In this document: positions 29,720 to 40,383 of the stretch, piece by piece
How positions within the stretch are numbered: the stretch's first letter is position 1
Layout of the letters: every line of letters begins with the position of its first letter
Source of the DNA: Cinclus cinclus
Lineage: Eukaryota > Chordata > Aves > Passeriformes > Cinclidae
Direction: 5' to 3'
NCBI RefSeq assembly: GCF_963662255.1
Contig: NC_085047.1
Coordinates: forward strand, 98,897,619 to 98,961,618
Length of the DNA stretch: 64,000 nt
Position numbers and translations under genes: made by a program
Notes under the pieces: model-generated
What the model saw: the letters and a program-made list of their open reading frames with translations, nothing else
What the model was told of the DNA's origin: nothing
The model's database searches: none

Positions 29720-32700
29720 GTAAGCACACAATGAGTCCTTAGACGGAGCAAACCTTCACAAGTTGTCTGTTATGTTTATATTTCAATGACAGCAGTACAG
29801 AAAATGCTTGTATAGTTGATACTTAGTAAGAGTTTCCATGGCTTACCTTCTGTTTTGTAGGCTGCTGAGTTAAGAATTTAAAGTAGTTCTGTTGAGGTTT
29901 CACATGCATAATTGAGTAGGAGGTAGATTCTACTAATTGTTTTTAATCAGATTAATGAGTAATTTATTTTCTGTTGCTGTGAGTGACTACTGCAGTGATA
30001 TAACTTCTTTGGCACGAGAGATTTGAACATTGTTTTTAAAAATCATTTGTTATAAACAGGGTGAGTAGTAACTACTTGGTTATTTCATAAAGATTTTGTT
30101 TACTGGCATATGGATGATATGACACATGTAATGTATATGCAGTATTGCCAACTGTAGGCATTAGAAATTGTGAGTCAGACCCTTAAAAGTCTTGAAAGCA
30201 GTTAAGAAAATGTGACAATTAACTTCTGTTCTTTGAGCCCCTAGGGTAACATGAGTCAAGCTTGCGACAAGGCTTGCTTGAGACTGTAGAAAGGAAAACT
30301 GAGGGTTTTGACTAACCACGTGTCTTTTAGAGTTGGAGCTTTAGAAAAAAAATACAAACACAAAACCTTGCAAGACTGGCAATAAAACGATGATTTGGCA
30401 ATGGTCTAATAGAGGAGGATGTTATTAATCTGAAAATAATCATAGACTGAATTTGTTTGTGAACATCTGTGCGAACATAACACAAGCCTTGGATAGTGAG
30501 GTTTTCCGGGTAGGACAGTTACATCTGCTGATCTACAAAACAGGCTGCCTTTGCCAAAGGCATAAACCTAAATTTGTAGATGCAATTTTTTAATTGTTTG
30601 GAATGGCTATTAATAAAATGAGAGAGATAAATTGTTTACCATAGCAACAGAATTATGCTGTGCCGGATGATGAAGTTGATGAAATCATGCATCAGAAGAA
30701 AATAATAAGTTAAATGAGAAATCCGCTGTTTCTATGTGCTATGTGCAAACTTCATATGTTGTTTATGTTGTTAGACCCACTCATTGAATTATTTGTCTCT
30801 CTCTTGTTGTGACAAGATAACAAGTTGTTGCTATTAACTTAGGCACAGCTCTGTCAAGGGTAGTAGGTATCTAAAGAAAATTATAGGCTGAGATCATATA
30901 AGCTGAAGAGAGCAAAATTCTTTTTCCAAATCTAGCACAGCAATCTGTATGGCTGCCTAAATGTTCTCCAGTAAAGTTATTTAGATATTAACAAGACAAA
31001 CAGAGCTTTTGGCACCTCTGTCAGGCTTTCAAGGCCATGTGGCATGTACAGATTGAGCACCAGTTTTGCACTTGCATCTGCTGGAGGGCATGTGCCTCTT
31101 GCCAATGGCAGTGCAACCCATGTTACAGCAAGAGCAACTGCTGTGGTAGGAGGAGCAGGCTGGAAATGCTGTGGCAAGTCCTTTAAATACGGTGGTTTAA
31201 AGGTGGATTAGACTATGTCTGGGTTTGGTGCCTACTCCACCTCAGAATTTTAGCTCTGCACTCTACAGACCCTGTTGCATGAGGCCTCCTTTTAGACTGC
31301 TCCTAACAAAGTCTCACTGCACAGAAAGGGCTGTGAGAGCCACAGGAAGGATTTTCTTTCTTATTGAGTGAGTGAGTGAGTGATATTTCCACTTGCATGT
31401 TCTGATTTCCCCATACAGCACTTGGCTTCCTTTTTATTTTTTGCACACCTTGAGGACAGCCTTGGCACCAGCCTGCTAGGAGACACAGAAGTAATTTAGC
31501 TGAGAAATACCAGGCCAAAGTTGTGGGCATTTGGAGTGGGCCAAAGTCCCACTACAAATCTTAAATTTGGTTTCTTTTGGTAAAGAGCCAAAAAAAAGCC
31601 CCCAGCCCACCTATGCCCTCAAATTTGTTTGCACTGTTGCTGCTCAAGCATGTAAGATAAGATTCAGATGAGCAAACAGGGATGATGGATCTGAGATACC
31701 CTTAGTCTGAACAACTTCTGTAGTTCTTGGAAAGAAATAATACTTCAGCTGTGGCTTATCTTGCCCTGAAGAGGGTGTGGAACACAGGCTCTTGAGCCAC
31801 ACCACCTACTCTCTGCTTAGAGAATCTAGAGTCAGGAGCTCAGCACAGATGCTTAGGCATACATTTACAGGACAGGGTCCCTCCATGTACTATTAATTAT
31901 AAATTTAAACCTAGTGGAACATTCTAGAGCTTTTACTTAATGGGTTTGCTCTCCTTTATTTAGGGTATTTTTGTAAATATAAATCACTCTTGCTCCAAGA
32001 CCAGGAGAGGTTGGCTGTTATTCTATCTAGTTATTACAAGAGCATTCGGAGTCTTGTGGCATGAGAGGAAAGACAGAAATGTGGAAAAAATAAAGCATGG
32101 GACACATGAAGAACAACTGTTAGTTGTGGAGGAAGAGAGCTGGTAAATATCTGGCTAATGTGCGCACAATGTGGGGTTGGAAGCAGGCAAGCAAGCACAG
32201 AGGAGGTAGGATCAACACTGGTTTTACCTGCCTCTGCTGCAATGTTTAGCCTATGGTTGCTGGAGTCATGCTGGCAAGCACAGGCAGTCAGTGAAACCTG
32301 TGCTTTCTCAGATCCTGCAGCAGAGACCCTGTGCAGAACACCCCATAGCAGTTCTTGCTAAAGCACCATGAAAGATAGTGCTGCTGAGGGAGAAATAAAC
32401 CCCGGCTCTAACATCCTTCTTGTGGTAGGACTGTGTTCTTCAGTCCCATACCAATCATAATTCTTAATTGCTCACATCAATCATTGCTTTTCTGCTCAGG
32501 AGCCTGTGATGCAAAACCAGTAGAGATGCAACCTGGGTTCAGTCTTGCTTCTTTTCTCACCTAGCCTGTTGCATCAGCGTGAGAGCAGCTGTGCTTTTTG
32601 TACTTCATGGGTTGAAGCCACGTGTGGGGATTTAAGTAGTTAGTGACACCTTTGGGATGGGTAGCAGCACACAGACTGCCTTGTTGTGAGGCTGTCTTTG

Positions 32701-33699
32701 CCTACCCCCACCTGGCTTGGAGGGAAATTGCCTCTGGGTTGGTGGCTAGGAGAGACTTACTGTGAGGGAGTGTTTAGATTTGGGAGAATAGCTGGTGTGG
32801 TCCATATGGTGCTGTGAAAGAAATTGAGTGCAGGTAAAATGTGGGCCATCATGTGGAGTTAAGGACTGGGTGCAGCACAGAGTTTTATGTGGCTTTCTTT
32901 GGGATTAGCAGTTGTTTTTTGAGCCATTTATGAAGCTCTGATGAAGAGACTGCAGGGCATCAAAAGTTCTTTCTGAATATACATGTTTCTAAATACTTTA
33001 TTTCTGTCCTTAAGCTTAAAGCCACACCAATTCTAGCCTGACACTGTGTTTGTCATATGCACAGACATTTGGGAGAAAAACACAATACTACATTTTGAAG
33101 AAGTGTTTTGATTCTCCCTGTTATGAGCTTTTTAAAAAATATATAAACAAATTTGAAGTCAGTTTATCCTTAGACTATGTTAAAAAAATGCAGCAACACT
33201 TATATTTGGAATCAGTTGAACCCTAATTTAGCTGTTCAAGTGTTTGGTTACTTTAAGAAATAGACTTGTGAGTAGTCATCAGAGCTAACAAATCTCAAAA
33301 CCCCAAGTATGCTTCCTTAAGTCCATATTGGTCACCTGTGTACTGAGCACAGATTAAAGGAAATGGTAAGAAATTCCTACATTGAAGAGGTTTGATGGAG
33401 ACTTGCTTGATCAGAGTAGAGCACTCGATGCCTTGGCAAAGAAGTACTGAGGGTTTCATTGTAGGGGTGATGATGGAAGTCAGTGTTATGGGCCAAGAAG
33501 ATCTAGAAATGCAGAGGAACTGCTCAGAAATAGGGTGAAAAAGTGGAGTTTGTGGACATGCAGTACATGCTTTCCAAACTGTGATAGATGTAGGCTTCTC
33601 TCTCACTACAGATGAAATAATGAAAAATTCATAAGGACAAGAAACTCATTTTCTGGGACAGTAGAGGTGCAATTAGATTAATATTCAGAAGTCTGTAGT
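29720..33699. other. Intergenic DNA, no gene recognised
   Basis: No exon is supported. The stretch includes an AT-rich block with an RFX-type X-box (30635-30648) and a short (GAGT)n repeat at 31364-31383. GC content is slightly higher between 31.0 and 32.8 kb, without CpG enrichment. Confidence 0.55.
30635..30648. promoter_or_regulatory. RFX-type X-box motif
   Basis: TTTACCATAGCAAC matches the palindromic X-box (GTTRCC AT RGYAAC) at all but the first base. RFX proteins bind such sites in ciliary-gene and neural enhancers. It sits in an AT-rich block (30560-30720) with homeodomain-like TAAT cores, which looks enhancer-like. Function is inferred only. Confidence 0.4.
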
Positions 33700-33765
33700 C
33701 CCCACCTGGGATTTGAACTCTGGATTAGAAGATTAAAACTGGATCACCATATGCTGCTCAATCTC
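33700..33765 (-). repeat. Possible tRNA-derived (SINE-like) fragment
   Basis: On the minus strand, GAGTTCAAATCCC (33708-33720) is a good Pol III B-box, with a poor A-box-like segment (about 33741-33751) at tRNA-like distance upstream. The T-stem pairing is broken and no complete cloverleaf forms, so this is not a functional tRNA gene. It may be the head of an ancient tRNA-derived SINE. Confidence 0.3.
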
Positions 33766-35042
33766 TGTGTGTAATTTGGTAGTTGTTCCTCTAAATAATT
33801 AATTAGATAATGCTCCCTGTCAAGTAATCAGTTTGGGGTTCACTCAAGGAGAAGTAATATAAAGTCCATCAAACCAGAGAGGATTTTATTAGGACAACCA
33901 TGATTAAAGTTTCAAACTCTAAATGAGGACTTCTTAATTATGCTCTTCAACTGCAGAGGGAGAAACATTTAGTGTACTGAAAGATTACAGAAGTCACTTC
34001 CACTTTCTTTGATTTCGCCTCAGAGCAGAACAAGAAGAAAATTCACATCTTCCTCTTGGAAAAGTGAGTTTGACAAGCCCTGTAGAGTTATGAGTGGCAG
34101 ACCTAAAAGCACAAGAGGCAAATCAGTCAAAATATTTTTAAAATAAAATTCTCTCTCCTAGTTTGATGACACAATTTCCTTGAATGCAGGGTTGCGTTAG
34201 GTATTTTTCCAGTCATAACGTTTATTGTGCTTCAGCTGAAATGATACAGAGCAAAGTGAAGTTAGCACCTTCGCCTCTGATAAATAACTCAGAAATTGTT
34301 AGTACAGGTGGCTGTAAAGACAGAGAGGTGCACACAATTTCCATTCCTGAATACTGGGATTAGCAGTGGTCATCCACTTGCCAGACTGGAGTGTTGTGTG
34401 CACTTGTCATCTCATGGTGACACTGATCAAGGGCACAAGACAGTGTGAACAGCAAGGAAAGGTCTGGTTGATTTAGCTATCAAACATTTTTCTATGCTCA
34501 CTGCTTCATGGTAGAAACTGCCATTTTAAGAGAGTGTTATTCTAGAAGAGAGATGTATGTTACCAGCATTGAACTCCTTTTTTATGATTTTTAATTAATC
34601 CATGCTTAATGTTTGCCTGGAAATACTAAAAAAATTACTTTGTGTTTTTTTTCTAGAAGAATGGGAAGTTGCCCCTTACTTTTGCAATTTTTTACCAAGA
34701 AAACATTTATAAGAAAACATAAATATTGAGCTAGTTCTCTTTCTATCTCAGAAGAAGAGATAAGGAATAGGAATTCCATGTCCTCTTCTGATAGTAAAAT
34801 TCTATACCTTCAAATAAGCAAGAGTAAGCAGCTGTCATTTTAATAGTGAAAAGTAAATATTTATTATGCTGTGGATAAATCCTATAAATCTAAACTTACA
34901 TGCAGTATGTGTAGAAGTATGCTATATGTAGAAGTGTATATACTGCCTCTACAGTACAGCAAATACAGAACTCTTCATTATGTAAGCAGTCATATATAAC
35001 CAGATATGTTACAGGCCACATGGGCTGAAGAGAGGCCAAAAA

Positions 35043-35063
35043 ACTTTCTTTCTTTCTTTCTTT
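35043..35063 (+). repeat. (TTTC)5 microsatellite
   Basis: Five near-perfect tetranucleotide units following GGCCAAAAAAC. Confidence 0.9.
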
Positions 35064-36679
35064 GATTCATTTGTACTTTAACTAGGTGAAGGCAAAAGCT
35101 TTCTGCAAAAATCTGAGACTTTCAATAAAGGAAATCCAATCAAAACAATTTCTTACAAAACCCCACAGTAACAATTGCAGTTTTAATAAAAAAATGACTG
35201 AAAAATCAGAAGCCAAAGCAACTAAAATAGCAAAGTGGAGTTCACTGGGGTTTAGTGTTGAGCCTAATACTCACTTCTGTTTAAATTACCAAAAATAATA
35301 ACAGAAGAAAACTTACACATCAATTAAATTCACAGATGGTATCCAGAGGCTTCAAAGAAAGCAGAGACAATAGATAAACCACGAAATAAACTAGAGAGTT
35401 TAGAGAAAAAAAGGAGCATTCAAGGACAAGATGCAACTTTGATACAAGTAAGGTTCTTTTGTGGATTAAGAGAAGGCTAAAAATGCAAATGTGTTCACAG
35501 AAGAACATGGACAATGATTTCATCAGGAATCAGGGACAGTTTTATATAACTGCTCCTCCCATTCTGTAGCCAGGGGCAATTAGTTTAAGTTCTATTTAAC
35601 AGCAGGTTTTGGTCTTATGAGCTCTGTGCCTGAGGTCTGCAGAGAAGCTGCAGGATTTTGTTTTCAAATGCTCCTGGATTAAAAGAGCAAAACTTTATGC
35701 ATCTGTTGTTCCCAGTTTTGTCAGTACTTGTATTTTGAAAGGATGAGGTTTGGCTGATGTTATGTTTTGACATTGGTGGGAGGCTTGCCCTTTAACAAAA
35801 GCTTAAACAAAATCAATTTGCCAGTGAAACTTGTTGACTTTGTATCTGTGTTTGATGTGGTGGGTCTGTGTGTGGCTAAATGTATCTTTATCCACCTGTG
35901 TCTGATGTTGGCTTCCATACCTGTAACATAACCTCCTTGTTTTGATTTGGCACACAAAGGGCTGATTGGAAAAGCTGTCATATTTAGCACAGGGCTGTAA
36001 AACTGCATGAGTTTGTTATCTTTGGATAAAGGACAAGGATATAATATTCTGCCAGATGAGAAAGTAGCCAAGAAACAGATGACCAAACTGATTTCTGGGT
36101 AGCAAAGGACATTGCCTGAAAAAGGGCTCTAGTACTCATTAAAGGAAAAAGATTATTTTACAAGCAGACTTTCTTTGATTACCAGAGAAAGACAGATGTA
36201 ACTTGGCTGCAGGGGCCAGAAGAGATGAGGCTTCAAAACCCTGGATTCTCTGTGACCACCAAACATACCCAAAAAAGTGATGGAAAAACTGAGGCAGTGA
36301 TTCAGATGTTGCTATTTTTTAAAATTTGATTTTCTGTATAACTTTGTTTCATGTACTGACTGAATGATGTGATTTTTTTCTTTTTAGACAAAAGTTGGCA
36401 AAGTTTTATGTGCTTCTATTTCAGTGGATCTCTGAAAAATGAAGCAATAAACCAGTACATCTGTAAAGGTAGCTGCATGTATCAGAAACTTGGGAAATAT
36501 TTTAGTGGGAATATGGAGGAAATCAGGCTGTGAAATGAAGCTGCTCAAGGTCTAGATTATTGTTATCCTCCCAGACAAGGGTGTGCACATTAGTACATGG
36601 CAATGTCTAACACTGTGGGCAGCCACTGCAGTGGCCATGTGAAGTTGGGTAGTTATTTAGGAAATAAACAAATAGGATC

Positions 36680-36756
36680 ATTATTATTATTAGTTATAGT
36701 AATAGTATTATTAGTAGTAGTATCACTATAATTATTATTATTTTTTTTTTTTTTAC
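36680..36756 (+). repeat. Imperfect (ATT/AGT)n repeat with T-run
   Basis: Degenerate ATT and AGT trinucleotides followed by (ATT)n and a T14 run. The minus-strand reading frame rich in asparagine across it is an artefact of the repeat. Confidence 0.85.
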
Positions 36757-37430
36757 AGTTTGACAAACAGTCAAAGCATTGCTGCTGCAGGAATGAATAC
36801 AGCTTTGCATTTAACATGGTTATCTGCAGGGCTGGTGGCAGGGCAGACAAGTCTGGTAGCAGTCTGAAGGGCCTGTGGTTCAGGTCTGCCATTATTAGCC
36901 AAATTCATAAAGGATCCCAAAATGGGACTGAGTAATTTCACATATTAAACCCTAAATTTTGGTCCTTACTTACTTTGGTCCTTACGGAAGGACTTTTTGG
37001 TCCTTCCTTAAGCTTTGGACATACAGATTTTCATGCTTCTGTTTGCCAAGTATTAAATATTTACTTTTTGTACACACAAATAGCTGTTAGAGCAGTGGTT
37101 AGAAACCAAGCCTTTATACTTCTGATCAAGTTTCCCAGTTACTGGTTAAAGATCAGGCAGTTTCTCTTTAGTCCACTGTTTTTTTAATCACTTTTTTCGC
37201 CAGGAATATGACTGCAACAGGAAGGGAGAGTAACATCCTGAGCATAAAGCCTTCAGCAGGATGGTTGGGATAGCAAGTGTGACCTGTACACAGTTTATTA
37301 ATTTGGCTAAAATGGAAGCCTCCTGCTTCCCTGTCACAGAGGCAATGACTTTTCTCTGTGTTACACAGGCTTGAGTACAAGATACAGCTGCAATGCAGGA
37401 GTGGACTCCAGCCTAGAAGTTCCAACCTGA

Positions 37431-37684
37431 TGCTAATCACAAAATCCCCGGGGTTAGAAAAGTCCTTTAAGATCAAGGCAAGCTGTAAGCCTAGCCCTGC
37501 CAAGTCCACCATAATAAACCCTGTCCCTGAGTGCCACATCTACACATTTTTTTCAATATCTTCAGGGCTGGTAACTCAACCATTTCCCTGGGCAGACTGT
37601 TCTGGGGCTTGACAAACCTTTTAGTGAAACGATTTTTCCTAATATCCAATCTAAACATCCCCTGGCATGGCTTGAAGCGAATTG
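37431..37684 (-). mobile_element. CR1 LINE, 5'-truncated 3' end fragment
   Basis: Read on the plus strand, the segment follows the reverse complement of the avian CR1 3' region. Recognisable blocks in order are the terminal AATCACAAAATC-type repeat, AAAGTCCTTTAAGATCA, CCCTGCCAAGTCCACC, GTGCCACATCTACACAT, TTTCCCTGGGCAG and TTTTTCCTAATATCCAATCT with CCCCTGGC. The element therefore lies on the minus strand, with its 3' end at about 37431. Only about 250 bases remain, without any reverse-transcriptase coding sequence. CR1 is the dominant avian non-LTR retroposon and is usually 5'-truncated like this. Divergence is moderate. Confidence 0.88.
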
Positions 37685-39839
37685 AAGTGCGACTCAGGTG
37701 TGGCCACACGAGTGGTGGTCTCTCAAGCAGGTACCTCTCTGAGGTGTCTCTCAGCAAGCCCTGGAGCATCCTTGCTCCCAGCTCTGCCTGTTAAAAATCC
37801 AGTGGAGTGGCACTCGGCAGCCAGGTACCAGGAAGGCAGACACTGCAATGACTGCTCCCACAAGACCTGAATCCCTTAACACGTCTAACCCACGGGTCTC
37901 TGACTTACAGTGCAGATAATAGTGCAGAAGGGTGCTTAAAGTTACTAAGTTACTAAGGCAATGCAGTAGCAGAAGGAAGGTGAGGACAGAAAACCTCTCT
38001 CCAGTTGCATTTTACTTGCTTTTCATTCTTCACAGCAATGGGACATCTATATAGTGGGATGGAAATCTTCCCCATTTCCAGGATGCCACTTTTTCCAACG
38101 CAAATTTTTGTGGTTTTCCTCCTCAAAACCCTTCTCTCGTTCCATGTTTTCTGTGTGCTCTGTGGACCCTGCAGATTTGCCTGTGGGATGTCCGTGCTCA
38201 CCTCCCTCCTGCTGGCAGGGAAGGAATGTAGGCTGCAGAGGAGCCACAGAGGAGTGGGGCTGGGAGGATGGATGTGGCTCAACAAACCTTGTTCTCAGTC
38301 AGCACCCTGCATTTTTGAAGCAGAGGTTATGAATGTTGGCCTTTTGTGTGTTTTCTGGAAATGGGTGCTGTGAGACTCCCAGTTCATCACAGCATTAGCA
38401 GGTCACAAGCATAGACTTGGTGTACTCTTGCTTCTGTACAGCAGGAGCTCCTGCACCATGAACCTCATTTCTGCAAACCCCTATAAAGGTTAGGCTGTAC
38501 ATTTTGAAATTTACTTCATTTGTAATAACTATAATTCTATACATTTATTCCATAGTATGTTACAGAAGGAGTTTGACCACTAGTTAGCTGTTTGAAGTAC
38601 AGCTTTAATGGTTGGACTGTTGCTGAAATTATAGCTTCACCTTTAGTGATAAAGGACATCTGGATCTGCTAGCCTGAGTGATTTCATGTGCTTTTTTGGA
38701 ACACAGATGTTAATAGATTTCAAAATCACCATTTTGATAAAATGTCTCAAGGAAGATTTGTTTTATTACAGACTCATTTTCATATTTTGTTTTTCTCTGG
38801 TAATTATAGCAAATCTAGCTGGTTTCAATTTAATTAAAGTATCAATTTTGCAAGGCAACATAATAAAAAGATATTGAAGTTTTCAAATATAAAAAATTGC
38901 AAATGCTTATTGTGGAAAAAAATCTTATTTATTTCAAGTGAAATGATAGGCTTTTCTCATATATATTTAACTTAAATTTTAAATCACTAACTAAGGGCTA
39001 ATGATGTCGCATAATTAAGCAAATCCTAGAAGGTTCCAATTATTTTACTGGAACTTGAAATGTATTTCATGCTTTCTAAAATGTTTTCTCAATATATTGT
39101 CTTCTTCTTCTAAAATAGCAGCTGGGAGTAGAGAGCAGTGAACCCACATTAAATCTGAGTTGAACTATATTCTTCAGAGATATACTGCATTATTATACTG
39201 CATTATTTTTAAATGATGCAGTTGTGGCAACACTATAATCTCACCAGAACTACTGGATCGTGTTGTTCTAGGGGTTTCTGTGTTTTATGAAGTCACTGCC
39301 TCTAAGTGCATCACTTTTTAAATTGATCTCCATATAAAAGCTGTCCATATTCTTAGAGTTACAGCCCTAAGCACCCTGACATAGAAGCGTATACTCTGCT
39401 TGTTTCAGAAAAATTATCTTGTTTTCTGAGTATTTTGCCAGAACGTCTTGCAAAGAGTGAACATGGAGTCAGCAGAAACTCCATCTAATGATGATGTCTT
39501 TGCCCTCTCCATGGGTGATGTGCTTGGGAGTGAAAGAAGATTTTCAAAAGGTTTCGTGCTATGTTAGTGTCTGAAAGTTCAGGTTCAAAAAAGCATTCCT
39601 CATTGGTCTAGAAATCTCAGACAATCTCTTTGTTTTATCTGCTAGATGATCTCCAGCCCTGCTGAAATATCCTGAACATAAGGTAGTTAGATATTTCTGG
39701 TTCTGAACTCTAAAGATGAGATTTCCAATAAGTATCAGATAATGAAAGTGAAGTAATTTCATCTTTGGAAATGTTTTTTGGGTTTCTTTCAAAGTTTTAA
39801 ATATTTTTCAAGCTTTGAGGACCAAGTACTGTGTTTTTT
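37685..39839. other. Intergenic DNA, AT-rich in its second half
   Basis: 37685-37870 may be a rearranged continuation of the CR1 copy (a GGTGTGGCCACACGAGTG patch is reminiscent of an internal CR1 block), but I cannot confirm it. 38.68-39.1 kb is very AT-rich with many TAAT cores. No exon is supported. Confidence 0.5.
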
Positions 39840-39870
39840 TTCTCTCTCTCTCTCTCTATATATATATATT
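39840..39870 (+). repeat. Compound (TC)n(TA)n microsatellite
   Basis: Nine TC units are followed by six TA units after a T-run. Three copies of TTAAATTCTT-like sequence follow immediately (39870-39899). Confidence 0.9.
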
Positions 39871-40301
39871 TAAATTCTTTTTAAATTCTTTAAATTCTTG
39901 CTTTTCAAAATGCTGCTGAATCTAGAGAGCCATCAGAAAGGGTCATCATTGCTAAATTATCATCTTTAGAATAAATTTTGATTTTTTTCCGGAGGATGCT
40001 GTGGCAAAAATTTTACCATAATTACGATTACAGATTTCTAGTTACTAATAATAATATTAAATACACAACACAAAGAGAAACTTAGGTCATACTTGAAAGT
40101 GCTTTATCAGCACAAGACATTCAAGACAAGAAAACATTGATTTGAAAAATGGGAATTGATTTACCTGTTCAGTAAAAAGTCTTGGAAAGCATGAAAGCTA
40201 CAGCTCATACAGAAAGAGAGAGCAGGTATTCAGTGCCCTCTGTGCCTTTTCTTACAGGGTTTTGGAGCACCACTACAATAGTGCTTGGTGCTATACAATT
40301 A

Positions 40302-40383
40302 TGGGGGGGTTGGGCTTTGTTTTGGGTTTGGTGGGAGTTTTTTTTTGGTTTATTTGGGGTTTTTTTTGGTGTTTTTTTTGGTA
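40302..40383 (+). repeat. T/G-only tract with potential G-quadruplex
   Basis: Over about 80 bases the plus strand is almost entirely T and G. It starts with G7-TT-GGG, then two further G3 runs with loops of 9 and 6 bases, which satisfies a relaxed quadruplex pattern. It continues as T-runs with GG or GGGG blocks. This is low-complexity sequence, not a gene. Confidence 0.75.

Larger units (their letters stand above)
33766..37430. other. Intergenic DNA with microsatellites
   Basis: No gene is supported. The stretch holds a (TTTC)n at 35043-35063 and an imperfect trinucleotide repeat at 36680-36756. Open frames at 35.1-36.1 kb are short and compositionally ordinary. Confidence 0.55.
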
